Shown here: piece by piece, positions 39,992 through 51,669 of the stretch
How the letters are laid out: each line of letters begins with the position of its first letter
How positions within the stretch are numbered: the stretch's first letter is position 1
Assembly: GCF_029846115.1 (NCBI RefSeq)
Contig: NZ_JARVZZ010000001.1
Location: forward strand, 2,976,001-3,040,000
DNA from: Serratia marcescens
Lineage (GTDB): Bacteria > Pseudomonadota > Gammaproteobacteria > Enterobacterales > Enterobacteriaceae
Direction: 5' to 3'
Length of the DNA stretch: 64,000 nucleotides
Program-made: the position numbers and the translations under genes
Notes under the pieces: model-generated
What the model was told of the DNA's origin: nothing
Database searches by the model: none
What the model saw: only the letters and a program-made list of their open reading frames with translations

Positions 39992-40696
39992 ATGGCAATG
40001 AATCGTTATGGTCAGCCGGTCGGGGAACCGATGCCGGATTGGCAGCCGGCTCGCCGCCCGGGCGGCGCGACGCTCGGCGGGCGTTTCTGCTCGTTGGCGC
40101 CGCTCGAGCCGCAGCGGGATTACGCCGCGCTGTTCGAGGCGTTTCAACTGGCGCCGGACGGCCGCGACTGGACCTATCTGTCTATTGAACGGCCCGATAC
40201 GCCGGCGGCGATGTTGCAACATCTGGAGACGCTGCAGGCCAACCCGGCGCTGGTCAATCTGACGGTGTTCGACGCCGCCAGCGACGCGCCGGTGGGCACG
40301 GTGGCGCTGATGCGCATCGACGAGGCCAACGGCGTGCTGGAGATCGGCCACGTCAGCTGGTCGCCGTTGATGAAACAGCGCTCCAGCGCCACCGAAGCCA
40401 TCGCGCTGCTGCTGCGCTATGCCTTCGACACGCTGGGCTACCGCCGCTGCGAGTGGAAGTGCGACAGCCATAACGCGCCGTCCCGCCAGGCCGCGCTGCG
40501 CTTTGGCTTTCGCTACGAGGGCAACTTCCGCTTTGCGGTGATCGTCAAGGGGCGCAGCCGGGATACCGACTGGTTCGCCATCACCGCCGATCGCTGGCCG
40601 GCGGTGCGGCAGGCGCTGGCGCGCTGGCTGAGCGAGGATAACTTCGATGCACAGGGGCAGCAGATAGCCCGGCTGCAGGTGTTGCGCGGCGAATGA
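39992..40696 (+). CDS. GNAT family acetyltransferase, RimJ/RimL-like
   Basis: 234 residues of the Acetyltransf_3 type (RimJ/RimL group), which often acetylate protein N-termini or small amines. The acetyl-CoA region includes QRSSATEAIALLLRYAF and NAPSRQAALRFGFRYEG. AGGAGGG ribosome binding site. Ends before a strong bidirectional terminator and convergent purB. Confidence 0.9.
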   Translation: MAMNRYGQPVGEPMPDWQPARRPGGATLGGRFCSLAPLEPQRDYAALFEAFQLAPDGRDWTYLSIERPDTPAAMLQHLETLQANPALVNLTVFDAASDAPVGTVALMRIDEANGVLEIGHVSWSPLMKQRSSATEAIALLLRYAFDTLGYRRCEWKCDSHNAPSRQAALRFGFRYEGNFRFAVIVKGRSRDTDWFAITADRWPAVRQALARWLSEDNFDAQGQQIARLQVLRGE

Positions 40697-40701
40697 TAAG
40701 C

Positions 40702-40730
40702 AAAAAGGCGGCCCGCGGGCCGCCTTTTTA
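40702..40730. terminator. Bidirectional terminator, acetyltransferase gene/purB
   Basis: AAAAAGGCGGCCC / GGGCCGCCTTTTT inverted repeat with a three-base centre, A-run and T-run on either side; serves both convergent genes. Confidence 0.92.
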
Positions 40731-40744
40731 TCGGGCTAAAGCGC

Positions 40745-42764
<2,020 letters not shown>

Positions 42765-43095
42765 GATTACTCCTGTAAACGCTGTGAACGGTACATGGCT
42801 TACTGCATAAGGTTGTGTGTATCGCAGGGGTAACGGCGGCGGCCGCGAACGTTAACGAACGGGCGTGGCTGTAACAACGATGACAACGAATGCCGCGGAT
42901 CATGCCACAAAATCGAGGGTAAACCCAGCGTCTAATACGCCCGTGACGAGGCGGAGGCGCCGTGCGGCGCAGAACTGTGCAAATAGGCGGCGAAAATCGC
43001 CGGCGTGGCGACGCGAACTTATTGTTGCGGCGGCAAATAAAGTGCGGCGGCTGCATCTATACTGCCAACGTGAGCCCTCAAATAAAGATCTTAAT
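42765..43095. promoter_or_regulatory. Divergent hflD/kup intergenic region
   Basis: 331 bases holding the promoters of hflD-purB and of kup. GC-rich in the middle, with the small palindrome CGTTAACG near 42848. Open frame continuing upstream of the kup ATG (from 42865) reads arginine-rich sequence without family similarity and is not coding. No small gene or RNA recognised. Confidence 0.4.
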
Positions 43096-44964
43096 ATGCA
43101 CGTAAAAAACAAGCAGCCGCTGCCGACGGTGACGCTGGCGGCCATCGGCGTAGTGTACGGCGATATTGGCACCAGCCCGCTGTATACCCTGCGCGAATGC
43201 CTGACGGCGGAGGAAGGCATCACTCTGACGCCGGCCTCGATTTACGGCTTTTTGTCGCTGATTTTCTGGCTGCTGACGCTGGTGGTGTCCATTAAGTACA
43301 TTTGTTTTGTGATGCGTGCCGACAACGACGGCGAGGGAGGGATCCTGACGCTGATGTCGCTGGCGATCCGCAAGCTGGATGCGCGCTGGGTGCCGGCAGC
43401 GGTGCTGATCGGGCTGGTGGGCGGCAGCTTCTTTTTCGGCGACGGGGTGATCACCCCGGCCATTTCGGTGCTCTCGGCCATCGAGGGGCTGCAGATTATC
43501 GCCCCAGAGCTGGACAGCTTTATCGTACCGCTGTCGCTGTTGGTGCTGACCGCGCTGTTTGCGATCCAAAAACGCGGCACCGGCAGCGTCGGTAAACTGT
43601 TCGCCCCGGCGATGGTTATCTGGTTTCTGACGCTCGCGCTGCTGGGTATCGGCGGGATTCTGCATCATCCCGGCGTGCTGCGGGCGCTGAACCCTTACTG
43701 GGCGGTGAATTTCTTCTTCGAATACAAGGCAGTGTCGTTTTTTGCGCTGGGCATGGTGGTACTGTCGGTCACCGGCGCCGAAGCGTTGTACGCCGATATG
43801 GGCCACTTCGGTAAAAAACCGATCCGTCTGGCGTGGTTTACGCTGGTGGCGCCGGCGCTGGTGCTGAACTATTTCGGCCAGGGGGCGCTGCTGCTGGCCA
43901 ATCCGGCGGCGATCAACAACCCGTTCTTCCTGCTGGCGCCGACCTGGGCGCTGATCCCGCTGCTGGTGATCGCCACGCTGGCGACGGTGATCGCCTCGCA
44001 GGCGGTGATCTCGGGCGTGTTCTCGCTGACGCGGCAGGCGGTGCGGCTGGGCTACCTGCCGCCGATGCGCATCATCTATACCTCCGATCAGGAGTCCGGG
44101 CAGATCTACATTCCGGTAGTGAACTGGCTGCTGTTCGCGGCGGTGCTGATCGTGATTATCAGTTTCAAACATTCCAGTAACCTGGCCTCGGCTTACGGCA
44201 TCGTGGTGACCGGCACCATGCTGCTGTCGTCGATTTTGCTGAGCATCGTGGCGGTCAAAAACTGGGGCTGGCCGCGCGCGCTGGGCGGACTGATGCTGGT
44301 TGTCATGCTGTGCATCGACGTACCGCTGTTCGGCGCCAACCTGATCAAGCTGGCGACCGGCGGCTGGCTGCCGGTGGCGCTTGGGCTGACCATTCTGCTG
44401 ATCATGTTGACCTGGAAGACCGAGCGTTCGCGCCTGATCCGCCGGCTGCGCGACAATCAGGAAGGGCTGAGCGCGCTGATCGAGTCGCTGGAGAAGGCGC
44501 CGCCGAAGCGGGTGCCGGGCACCGCGGTATTTATGGAGCGCACGCCGCACGCGGTGCCGCTGGTGCTGCTGCACAACCTGAAGCACAACAAGGTGTTGCA
44601 TGAGCGCGTGGTGTTGCTGACCATCGTCACCACCGACATGCCGTACGTGCACAACGTGCAGCGGGTGGCGATCGAACAACTGTCGGCGAGCTTTTGGCGG
44701 GTGGTGGCGAGCTATGGCTGGCGTGAGACGCCCAACGTGACGGACATCCTTTACCGCTGCGGCCTGGAAGGGATGAGCTTCACCATGAACGAGACCTCGT
44801 TCTTCATGTCGCGCGATACGCTGGTGCTGGGCAAGCGGCCCTGGTATCTGCGCGTGCGCGGCAAGGTGTTCCAACTGTTGCAGCGCAATGCGCTGCGCGC
44901 GCCGGACCTGTTCGAAATCCCGCCGAATCGCGTCATTGAACTGGGTGCGCAGGTGGAATTTTGA
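43096..44964 (+). CDS. kup: Low-affinity potassium transport protein Kup
   Basis: 622 residues, the E. coli Kup length, starting [35 protein letters not shown]. About 12 membrane helices and a hydrophilic C-terminal tail. K+/H+ symporter, important at low pH. In E. coli kup lies far from this locus, near rbs; here it is placed in opposite direction between mnmA and hflD. Confidence 0.96.
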   Translation: MHVKNKQPLPTVTLAAIGVVYGDIGTSPLYTLRECLTAEEGITLTPASIYGFLSLIFWLLTLVVSIKYICFVMRADNDGEGGILTLMSLAIRKLDARWVPAAVLIGLVGGSFFFGDGVITPAISVLSAIEGLQIIAPELDSFIVPLSLLVLTALFAIQKRGTGSVGKLFAPAMVIWFLTLALLGIGGILHHPGVLRALNPYWAVNFFFEYKAVSFFALGMVVLSVTGAEALYADMGHFGKKPIRLAWFTLVAPALVLNYFGQGALLLANPAAINNPFFLLAPTWALIPLLVIATLATVIASQAVISGVFSLTRQAVRLGYLPPMRIIYTSDQESGQIYIPVVNWLLFAAVLIVIISFKHSSNLASAYGIVVTGTMLLSSILLSIVAVKNWGWPRALGGLMLVVMLCIDVPLFGANLIKLATGGWLPVALGLTILLIMLTWKTERSRLIRRLRDNQEGLSALIESLEKAPPKRVPGTAVFMERTPHAVPLVLLHNLKHNKVLHERVVLLTIVTTDMPYVHNVQRVAIEQLSASFWRVVASYGWRETPNVTDILYRCGLEGMSFTMNETSFFMSRDTLVLGKRPWYLRVRGKVFQLLQRNALRAPDLFEIPPNRVIELGAQVEF

Positions 44965-44967
44965 ATA

Positions 44968-45000
44968 AAAAAAACGCTGCGATAAACGCAGCGTTTTTCT
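44968..45000. terminator. Bidirectional terminator kup/mnmA
   Basis: Arms AACGCTGCG / CGCAGCGTT around ATAAA, A-run before and TTTTT after, between convergent stops. Confidence 0.92.
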
Positions 45001-45015
45001 TGGGTGGCAGGCGAA

Positions 45016-46116
45016 TTACGCCAGGCGCTGTTCGATGATGCCGCCACCGAGGCAGATTTCGCCCTGATAGAACACCGCCGACTGGCCGGGGGTGACGGCA
45101 GAGACCGGCTCGTCGAAACGCACTTCGATGCGTTCGTCGTCGAGCGGGGTCACGGTGCAAGGGATGTCTTGCTGGCGATAGCGGGTCTTCACCGTGCAGC
45201 GGAACGGGCCGCTCAGCGGCAGGCGATCCACCCAGTGCAACTGCTGCGCGATAAGGCCGACGGACATCAGGCGCGGGTGATCGTGCCCCTGCGCGACGAC
45301 CAGCACGTTGTTGGCCACGTCTTTATCCACCACGTACCACGGATCTTCGCTGCTGTCTTTCATGCCGCCGATGCCCAGCCCTTTACGCTGGCCCAGGGTG
45401 TGATACATCAGGCCCTGGTGTTCGCCGACGGTCTGGCCGTCGACGCTGACGATCGGGCCCGGCTGCGCCGGCAGGTAACGGCCGAGGAAGTCGCGGAACT
45501 TGCGCTCGCCGATAAAACAGATGCCGGTGGAGTCTTTCTTCTTGGCGGTGACCAGCTCCAGCTGCTCGGCGATGCGGCGCACCTCCGGCTTCTCCAGCTC
45601 CCCGACCGGGAACAGGCTCTGCGCCACCTGCTCGTGGCTCAGGGTGTAGAGGAAGTAGCTCTGATCTTTGTTGCCGTCGACGCCGCGCAGCAGGCGGCTC
45701 TTGCCGTCCACGTCCTGGCGGCGCACGTAGTGGCCGGTGGCGATAAAATCGGCCCCCAGATCTTCGGCAGCGAACTCCAGGAAGGCTTTGAATTTGATCT
45801 CTTTATTGCACAGGATGTCCGGGTTCGGCGTGCGGCCGGCCTTGTACTCTTCCAGGAACAGCTCAAACACGTTGTCCCAGTATTCCGCCGCAAAGTTCAC
45901 CGTGTGCAGTTCGATGCCCAGCTTGTCGCAGACCGCTTGCGCATCGGCCAGATCGGTCGCGGCGGAGCAGTACTCTTCGTCGTCGTCTTCTTCCCAGTTC
46001 TTCATGAACAGCCCAGCGACCTGATAGCCCTGTTGCTGTAACAGATAGGCGGTAACGGAAGAGTCGACGCCGCCGGACATACCGACGATTACTTTTTTCT
46101 GGCTGTTGTCTGACAT
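45016..46116 (-). CDS. mnmA: tRNA-specific 2-thiouridylase MnmA
   Basis: Thiolates U34 of Glu, Gln and Lys tRNAs, using sulfur from IscS through the Tus relay. 366 residues. The P-loop-like motif [12 protein letters not shown] near residue 12 activates with ATP; catalytic cysteines are in [12 protein letters not shown] and [12 protein letters not shown]. Last gene of the leftward run rluE - LprI-like - nudJ - mnmA. Confidence 0.98.
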   Translation of the reverse strand: MSDNSQKKVIVGMSGGVDSSVTAYLLQQQGYQVAGLFMKNWEEDDDEEYCSAATDLADAQAVCDKLGIELHTVNFAAEYWDNVFELFLEEYKAGRTPNPDILCNKEIKFKAFLEFAAEDLGADFIATGHYVRRQDVDGKSRLLRGVDGNKDQSYFLYTLSHEQVAQSLFPVGELEKPEVRRIAEQLELVTAKKKDSTGICFIGERKFRDFLGRYLPAQPGPIVSVDGQTVGEHQGLMYHTLGQRKGLGIGGMKDSSEDPWYVVDKDVANNVLVVAQGHDHPRLMSVGLIAQQLHWVDRLPLSGPFRCTVKTRYRQQDIPCTVTPLDDERIEVRFDEPVSAVTPGQSAVFYQGEICLGGGIIEQRLA

Positions 46117-46222
46117 GGGGATCTCACGAACTTGAACACGAACCGTGCTGATAAAAACAAGCGCAGGATTTTACCACGTTGGCCGCGCCGGCGCACTGTT
46201 CATCTTGTGCTGCCCGGCGCCC

Positions 46223-46669
46223 TTAAAACGGCCAGGCGAAGCTGCCGACCAGCGACAGCGGGTAGCGCTCCGGCTGCTGGTAGCTGCGAATGCTCTCCGC
46301 CACCAGCGCGGAACGCAGGTTGGGCGCCTGCAAAATCTCGTCGGCGCTCAGCCACAGGCAGCGATCGATGTCGCTGTCCTGCGGCTCGGTCGGCAGCGGC
46401 TGTTCCAACTCGATAACGAAGCAAAAACGCAGGAACGGCGTGTGATCCGGCGCGATCCACTGGTGCAGGCGCAGGAACGCCTGCGGCGTGGCGCGGATGC
46501 CGGTCTCTTCCCACAGCTCGCGCTCGGCGGCCTGCACCAGCGTCTCGTCGGCCTCCAGATGGCCGGCCGGCTGGTTCCACAGCGCTTTGCCGTTGATGGT
46601 CTCTTCGACAATTAAAAATTTGTCGGCGGCGTGCACCACGCAGGCCACGGTGACGTGCGGTTTGAACAT
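46223..46669 (-). CDS. nudJ: Nudix phosphatase NudJ
   Basis: 148 residues. The Nudix box [23 protein letters not shown] is complete (given here as family pattern GX5EX7REUXEEXGU). E. coli NudJ hydrolyses HMP-pyrophosphate and nucleoside tri- and diphosphates. Starts 9 bases after the LprI-like gene stop. Confidence 0.95.
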   Translation of the reverse strand: MFKPHVTVACVVHAADKFLIVEETINGKALWNQPAGHLEADETLVQAAERELWEETGIRATPQAFLRLHQWIAPDHTPFLRFCFVIELEQPLPTEPQDSDIDRCLWLSADEILQAPNLRSALVAESIRSYQQPERYPLSLVGSFAWPF

Positions 46670-46678
46670 GCGCTCTCC

Positions 46679-47017
46679 TTACAACGGTTTGTCGATGCGC
46701 CGGTAGATGTCGTCCAGCTCGGCGATGCGGGTGCGGTAGCTTTGCAGCAGGCAGGCGGTATCCCCGCCGCACCGCTGGCGTTTTGTCAGCCAGTCCTGTT
46801 GGCTGTCCTGCATCGCGCCGCGCGCGCCCATGGCGAACAGGCCGCGCAGGAATTGGTATTTTGTGGCCATTTGCACGTCCAGATCGTTCAGCGTGCGGTT
46901 GGCGCAGATGGCGCGCTCATCGCGGCTTGCCGCCTTGGCGCAGTCGAAGCTGGCGGCCTGGGCGGCGAGCGGGGCCGCCAGTGCGGTGAACAGCAGCGCG
47001 GTCAGTGTGTTCTTCAT
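46679..47017 (-). CDS. LprI/DUF1311-like secreted protein
   Basis: 112 residues from the ATG at 47017 after GGAGGCGCC. A signal peptide ends near AAQAASF. The mature part has paired cysteines (FDCAKA, ICANR, RCGGDTACL) typical of the LprI/DUF1311 group, some of which inhibit lysozyme. It interrupts the usual rluE-nudJ neighbourhood. Lysozyme inhibition is only a family-based possibility. Confidence 0.8.
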   Translation of the reverse strand: MKNTLTALLFTALAAPLAAQAASFDCAKAASRDERAICANRTLNDLDVQMATKYQFLRGLFAMGARGAMQDSQQDWLTKRQRCGGDTACLLQSYRTRIAELDDIYRRIDKPL

Positions 47018-47039
47018 GGCGCCTCCATCAGTTATCGGT

Positions 47040-47666
47040 CTACAGGGAATCGATGATTTCCCATTCACCGGGTTGCAGTGAACCCAGCGAAAGATTACCC
47101 ATACTGTAGCGAATCAGGCGCAGGGTAGGGAACCCGATATGCGCCGTCATGCGACGCACCTGGCGGTTTCGCCCTTCATACAGGGTGATTTTCAGCCAGT
47201 GGGTGGGAATGGATTTACGTTCGCGGATCGGCGGGTTGCGCGGCCACAGCCACTGCGGCTCGGCCACCAACTCCACCCCGGCGGGCAGCGTGGGGCCGTC
47301 TTTCAGCGTGACGCCGCTGCGCAATGGCGCCAGATCGCTCTCCTGCGGCGCGCCCTCGACCTGCACATAATAGATTTTGCCGGTGCGCTTGCCCGGCTGG
47401 GTGAGCTGCGCCTGCAGCTGGCCGTCGTTGGTCAGCACCAGCAGCCCCTCGCTGTCGCGATCCAGGCGCCCGGCGGCGTAAACGTCGGGGAAGGGGATGT
47501 ACTCTTTCAGCGTGGCGCGGCCGGCTTCGTCGGTGAACTGCGGCAACACGTCGAAGGGCTTGTTGAATAACACAATTCGGCGCGGCCCTTTCGGCGCGGC
47601 GGGTTTGGCGGCATTCGGCTTGCTGAATCGTTTAACGTTGTGATTTCTAACAGAGAATTTTTTCAT
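47040..47666 (-). CDS. rluE: 23S rRNA pseudouridine(2457) synthase RluE
   Basis: RsuA/RluB-type pseudouridine synthase for 23S rRNA position 2457. Catalytic aspartate in [17 protein letters not shown]; conserved LPAGVEL and [22 protein letters not shown] use the ATG at 47666 ([11 protein letters not shown]), 208 residues; an ATG 30 bases upstream is possible and neither has a strong ribosome binding site. Divergent from icd, as in E. coli. Confidence 0.94.
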   Translation of the reverse strand: MKKFSVRNHNVKRFSKPNAAKPAAPKGPRRIVLFNKPFDVLPQFTDEAGRATLKEYIPFPDVYAAGRLDRDSEGLLVLTNDGQLQAQLTQPGKRTGKIYYVQVEGAPQESDLAPLRSGVTLKDGPTLPAGVELVAEPQWLWPRNPPIRERKSIPTHWLKITLYEGRNRQVRRMTAHIGFPTLRLIRYSMGNLSLGSLQPGEWEIIDSL

Positions 47667-47797
47667 AACAGTTGAGATTACGGATGATAAGCGCATTATA
47701 ACCGAATCCGTTTCGGATTGGCGCGGACCGAATATTCAAGTAGTATCTACACGCATCTTACAAAGCATTAACAAAATTGCGCTTGAAGGAGAGGTTG

Positions 47798-49051
47798 ATG
47801 GAAAGCAAAGTAGTTGTTCCGGCAGAAGGTAAAAAAATCACGGTTGACGCCCAGGGTAAACTGGTTGTTCCTCATAACCCGATCATCCCGTTCATCGAAG
47901 GCGACGGCATTGGCGTTGACGTGACTCCTGCCATGATCCACGTGGTTGATGCAGCCGTTAAAAAGGCTTACCACGGCGAACGTAAAATCTCCTGGATGGA
48001 AATCTACACCGGCGAAAAATCTACCCACGTTTACGGTAAAGACGTGTGGCTGCCGGACGAAACTCTGGACCTGATCCGCGACTACCGCGTCGCCATCAAA
48101 GGCCCCCTGACCACCCCGGTCGGCGGCGGCATCCGTTCTCTGAACGTGGCCCTGCGCCAGCAGCTGGATCTGTACGTGTGCCTGCGCCCGGTGCGTTACT
48201 ACCAGGGCACCCCAAGCCCGGTGAAACAGCCTGAGCTGACCGACATGGTGATCTTCCGCGAAAACGCCGAAGACATCTACGCCGGCATCGAGTGGAAAGC
48301 CGGCTCCGCCGAAGCGGACAAAGTGATCAAATTCCTGCGCGACGAAATGGGCGTGAAGAAAATCCGCTTCCCAGAGCAGTGCGGTATCGGCGTGAAGCCA
48401 TGCTCCGAAGAAGGGACCAAGCGTCTGGTGCGTGCGGCGATCGAATACGCCATCACCAACGACCGTGACTCCGTGACCCTGGTTCACAAAGGCAACATCA
48501 TGAAGTTCACCGAAGGTGCCTTCAAGGATTGGGGCTATGAGCTGGCGCGTGAAGAGTTCGGCGGCGAGCTGATCGACGGCGGCCCATGGCTGAAGATCAA
48601 GAACCCGAACACCGGCAAAGAGATCGTGGTTAAAGACGTGATCGCCGACGCCTTCCTGCAGCAGATCCTGCTGCGCCCGGCGGAATACGACGTGATCGCC
48701 TGTATGAACCTGAATGGCGACTACATCTCCGACGCCCTGGCGGCCCAGGTAGGCGGTATCGGCATCGCGCCGGGCGCCAACATCGGCTCCGACTGCGCGC
48801 TGTTCGAAGCGACTCACGGCACCGCGCCGAAGTACGCCGGCCAGGACAAAGTGAACCCAGGTTCCATCATTCTGTCCGCAGAGATGATGCTGCGCCACAT
48901 GGGCTGGTTCGAAGCGGCTGATCTGATCGTTAAAGGCATGGAAGGCGCCATCGCTGCCAAGACCGTGACCTATGACTTCGAACGCCTGATGGAAGGCGCT
49001 AAACTGCTGAAATGTTCAGAGTTTGGCGACGCTATCGTTAAACACATGTAA
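47798..49051 (+). CDS. icd: NADP-dependent isocitrate dehydrogenase
   Basis: Oxidises isocitrate to 2-oxoglutarate in the TCA cycle. 417 residues from [13 protein letters not shown] at 47798 after GAAGGAGAGG; a start 21 bases earlier lacks family support. The AceK phosphorylation serine is in [12 protein letters not shown]; the metal-site block [14 protein letters not shown] is present. The first E. coli prophage e14 attachment site lies in icd, but the 3' end here is intact with no integrase. Confidence 0.98.
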   Translation: MESKVVVPAEGKKITVDAQGKLVVPHNPIIPFIEGDGIGVDVTPAMIHVVDAAVKKAYHGERKISWMEIYTGEKSTHVYGKDVWLPDETLDLIRDYRVAIKGPLTTPVGGGIRSLNVALRQQLDLYVCLRPVRYYQGTPSPVKQPELTDMVIFRENAEDIYAGIEWKAGSAEADKVIKFLRDEMGVKKIRFPEQCGIGVKPCSEEGTKRLVRAAIEYAITNDRDSVTLVHKGNIMKFTEGAFKDWGYELAREEFGGELIDGGPWLKIKNPNTGKEIVVKDVIADAFLQQILLRPAEYDVIACMNLNGDYISDALAAQVGGIGIAPGANIGSDCALFEATHGTAPKYAGQDKVNPGSIILSAEMMLRHMGWFEAADLIVKGMEGAIAAKTVTYDFERLMEGAKLLKCSEFGDAIVKHM

Positions 49052-49073
49052 GGGTGTTTGGCGTTTGAATGAG

Positions 49074-49102
49074 AACGGGAGCCTTAGGGCTCCCGTTTTT
49101 TT
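49074..49102 (+). terminator. Rho-independent terminator after icd
   Basis: Arms AACGGGAGCC / GGCTCCCGTT with loop TTAG, then T-run. Confidence 0.92.
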
Positions 49103-49135
49103 ATTGTTCAAATATGAGTGAGGTATCGGACAGGC

Positions 49136-49591
49136 TCACCGAGCGGCGTTAGCCGATTCACGCACGACCAGCACCGGGCAATTGGCGTGGCGGACGACGG
49201 CGGTGGCATTGGAGCCGAGGAGATAAGTGATCGCAGAAGGGCGGTTGGAACCCATCACAATAATCTCCGCGTTAAGCGCATCAGCGAGTTCCAGGATCTG
49301 ATCTTTAGGATCGCCGACGGCAACGTGCGTGGTCACTCTATCTTCAGGCACGCTGAATTCTTTTGCCGCTTTTGCCAGCCCCTCGGTCGCTAGCGCAATG
49401 GTTTCGTCTTTGGTTTCTATCGCCGCTGTGGCGGCAAAGCCGAAAGCGGCGTAGGTGGCGCGCGATGGGATCACCGCCAGGAAATGGACGTGGGAGTCTT
49501 CGAGCCTGGCGAGCGCGTTGACATGCGGGATGACCTGCTGTGTTAATTCCGGCTCGGTAATATCCACGGGAACCAAGATAGTTTTATACAT
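49136..49591 (-). CDS. uspF: Universal stress protein UspF-type
   Basis: 151 residues of the UspA superfamily. N-terminus MYKTILVPVDITEPELTQQVIPHV and the C-terminal nucleotide-binding loop MGSNRPSAITYLLGSNATAVVRHA resemble E. coli UspF, linked with adhesion and oxidative or metal stress. The glycine-rich loop suggests ATP binding. AGGAGG-type site before the start. Confidence 0.88.
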   Translation of the reverse strand: MYKTILVPVDITEPELTQQVIPHVNALARLEDSHVHFLAVIPSRATYAAFGFAATAAIETKDETIALATEGLAKAAKEFSVPEDRVTTHVAVGDPKDQILELADALNAEIIVMGSNRPSAITYLLGSNATAVVRHANCPVLVVRESANAAR

Positions 49592-49808
49592 ACTCCCTCC
49601 TTATCATTAATCAAAAAACTCCACTTTTTGGATTATAGCTGCTTGATGCAGGGAAAGGAGAGATCCGTATGGCAAACCTGAGAACGTTGGCGCTAAATGT
49701 CAGGTGTTTATCGACGTTATCGTTAAATGCAGGCAAGTACGCCGGTTTTTTGAGTAGAAAGGGAGCCATTGGCCCCCTTGATTTTAACTGGCTAAGGTTA
49801 TCGGAACC
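49592..49808. other. uspF / lipoprotein gap
   Basis: 217 bases. Contains an imperfect hairpin AAAGGGAGCC / GGCCCCCTT near 49758-49780, possibly ending the lipoprotein transcript, and the uspF promoter. Nothing else recognised. Confidence 0.35.
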
Positions 49809-50036
49809 TTAATGAGGGATCTCTGAAACCTCTTTGACTTCCGTCTTGTTGATTTGCTGTTTAACGCCATTGGCGTCGGTATAACCGATCAACCCGGCAG
49901 CGGTTTCTTTCGGCTTGCCGTCACTGATGAGCGTTCGACCGTCGTGGGTATGGATGGCGTAGCTGGTGCGTGTGCAGCCTGACAGTGCGGCGATGGCAAC
50001 CAGGGCGATCGCGGGAAGAACAAGCGTTTTTTTCAT
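49809..50036 (-). CDS. YgdI/YgdR family lipoprotein (first copy)
   Basis: 75-residue lipoprotein, signal peptide with lipobox ALSGC at residues 17-21, then one small beta domain (YAIHTHDGRTLISDGKPK). Good AAAGGAG ribosome binding site. Function unknown in the family. A related gene sits 12 bases upstream on the same strand, so this is a tandem pair. Confidence 0.88.
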   Translation of the reverse strand: MKKTLVLPAIALVAIAALSGCTRTSYAIHTHDGRTLISDGKPKETAAGLIGYTDANGVKQQINKTEVKEVSEIPH

Positions 50037-50048
50037 TTGTAGCTCCTT

Positions 50049-50282
50049 TTAGTTATCCAACTCACTCATGTTTGCAATCTGGTCTCGATTGATCTGTTCC
50101 GTTTTGCCCGTTTCTGCATTTCGATAGGAGACTAACCCGGTATCTTTATCGACCTGAGGCTTGCCGTCGGTGACAATGGTCTTGCCATCCGTTGTTTTGA
50201 TCGCCTGATTGGAAGCGCAGCCCGCTATGAACATCACCGTAGTCGCAGTAAGAAGCGCGGCAAAGAGTCGTTTATTTTTCAT
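50049..50282 (-). CDS. YgdI/YgdR family lipoprotein (second copy)
   Basis: 77 residues from MKNKRLFAALL (50282); lipobox FIAGC. The mature domain AIKTTDGKTIVTDGKPQVD parallels the neighbour copy. The two differ enough to be an old duplication. An ATG three codons upstream is the alternative start. Confidence 0.88.
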   Translation of the reverse strand: MKNKRLFAALLTATTVMFIAGCASNQAIKTTDGKTIVTDGKPQVDKDTGLVSYRNAETGKTEQINRDQIANMSELDN

Positions 50283-50632
50283 ACTCACCATCCTGGTTAC
50301 TTAAATGAATTTAATAGCAGGAAAGTAATTATAGGCAGAATCTCCAGATTGTTAGCGTTGAAACGCTTTTAATGCGATAAAAAATTAAGAATTTCTTAAT
50401 TTATTGATGGGGTGATTGATCGAAAGTTATCGATAGGTCAGGGTACGCAGGCGTACTGCCTGGTGAGGGCGCTATGGCTTCATGTCATCATCGGCCCACG
50501 ATACTCCGCATGCCGATGCTTGATACTAACAATGTCTCTGGTGGTTTGGCGTTAATTCTGTATAAGTATTCACCGGGGATCTTTTCGAATACAACGTTGA
50601 TTCGGCTGATAATCATCCATAAGGACAGGGAT
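50283..50632. promoter_or_regulatory. Divergent region, YgdI/R pair / TolA-type lipoprotein
   Basis: 350 bases, AT-rich at 50300-50410. A perfect 14-base palindrome GTACGC-AG-GCGTAC lies at 50443-50456 and could be an operator. Open frame 50474-50632 upstream of the lipoprotein start has no family character. Promoters for both sides are expected here but not assigned. Confidence 0.45.
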
Positions 50633-51073
50633 ATGAAAATAACGCATTCAGGCTACAAAACCGGCATTGCCATACTATTGGCGGCGATGACCGCGCTGAC
50701 GTTAACGGGGTGTGCCAAGAGTACTACCTCCAGCCAAAACGATCCGGCGAATAAAGAGGTCGATGATCTTTTCGCCAACCTTGGTGACCCAAAGACGTCT
50801 GCGCCGGGAAAAGAAAAATTACATTACATGACCCAGGTGCAAGCTGAGATTCAACGCCATTTAAAAGACGCCGCCACTTACTCAGGCCAACGCTGTACAT
50901 TGCGTATCACGCTGGCGCCGGACGGCATGCCAGTCGGTGTTCGAACTGAAGGTGGCGATCCGGATCTTTGCCGTGCCGCCATGAAGGCGGTTGCCGATGC
51001 GCGTCTGCCTAAGCCGCCAACGCCAGAGGTCCATAATGCGTTCCAAATTATCACGTTGGAATTTCGCCCGTAG
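50633..51073 (+). CDS. Lipoprotein with a stand-alone TolA C-terminal domain
   Basis: 146 residues. Signal peptide with lipobox LTGC, a short polar linker, then a domain (about 55-146) that follows TolA domain III closely: QVQAEIQRHLKDAATYSGQ, CTLRITLAPDGMPVGV, EGGDPDLC and LPKPPTPEVHNAF, with both disulfide cysteines kept. True TolA has an inner-membrane anchor and a long helical domain II; both are missing here. TolA-III binds TolB, filamentous phage g3p and group A colicins. Whether this copy does so is unknown. Start chosen after AAGGACAGGG. Confidence 0.88.
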   Translation: MKITHSGYKTGIAILLAAMTALTLTGCAKSTTSSQNDPANKEVDDLFANLGDPKTSAPGKEKLHYMTQVQAEIQRHLKDAATYSGQRCTLRITLAPDGMPVGVRTEGGDPDLCRAAMKAVADARLPKPPTPEVHNAFQIITLEFRP

Positions 51074-51232
51074 TGACAGTAGAAGGTAAAGGGCGGTAAC
51101 TGGGTTAAACAGAAGTCAGAGGCCGCACTTTCATGCAGCCCTGACTTTGCGGCTTTACCATGTTCCATATCGCGTTTTCCTGCGCTGAACCTGGATTTTT
51201 CGGCATTCTTTCACGGCATATGTTGCCAATGC

Positions 51233-51523
51233 CTACCGATACATCATCGCGCTCACGCGCTCGGCCCGATCTTTAAAACCGTTGCTGCGCATCGTTACCA
51301 CATAGTAGCGATAGTGATGTTTCTGTGCGTATTCGCGCACCAGGTCTTCGGCGAACAGGCCGCTGAAGGTGACGGTGGTGACGAAGGTCAGCCCTTTCAC
51401 TTCGTAGGTGCTGATCTCTTGTGGGGTGCCGAGATACGGCGGCGGGAATACGGTTTTGTGGAACTGGCAGCCCGCCAGCAGCAGGGTACACAGCAGGGCG
51501 GCGGAGATTTGCGGTATTCTCAT
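51233..51523 (-). CDS. Small lipoprotein, possibly YdgH/BhsA-like fold
   Basis: 96 residues, lipobox LLAGC at 15-19. The mature part ends HHYRYYVVTM...RAERVSAMMYR, a pattern that recalls DUF1471 proteins (BhsA, McbA, BsmA) of envelope stress, but similarity is weak. Lies alone between the TolA-type lipoprotein gene and an acetyltransferase gene. Confidence 0.7.
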   Translation of the reverse strand: MRIPQISAALLCTLLLAGCQFHKTVFPPPYLGTPQEISTYEVKGLTFVTTVTFSGLFAEDLVREYAQKHHYRYYVVTMRSNGFKDRAERVSAMMYR

Positions 51524-51669
51524 CGGGAAATGCTTTCCTTCCTTGGCGTGTGTTTTAGTAACTCTATAATAGGATTACAAAATTCGGCGGGGATGTAAAA
51601 GTTATCCCGCTTCGGTTGCCGTTTCGTTGAAGCGGTGCCGCCGTCACCCATAAGCATGAGGGGGTAAAC

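Noticed and set aside
43078..44874. 598-codon minus-strand open frame opposite kup
   Set aside because: Antisense shadow of kup; low-complexity composition and no start signals.
47798..49051. Possible e14-like prophage attachment in icd
   Set aside because: The icd 3' end is intact and followed by a normal terminator and uspF; no integrase or duplicated icd tail is present.
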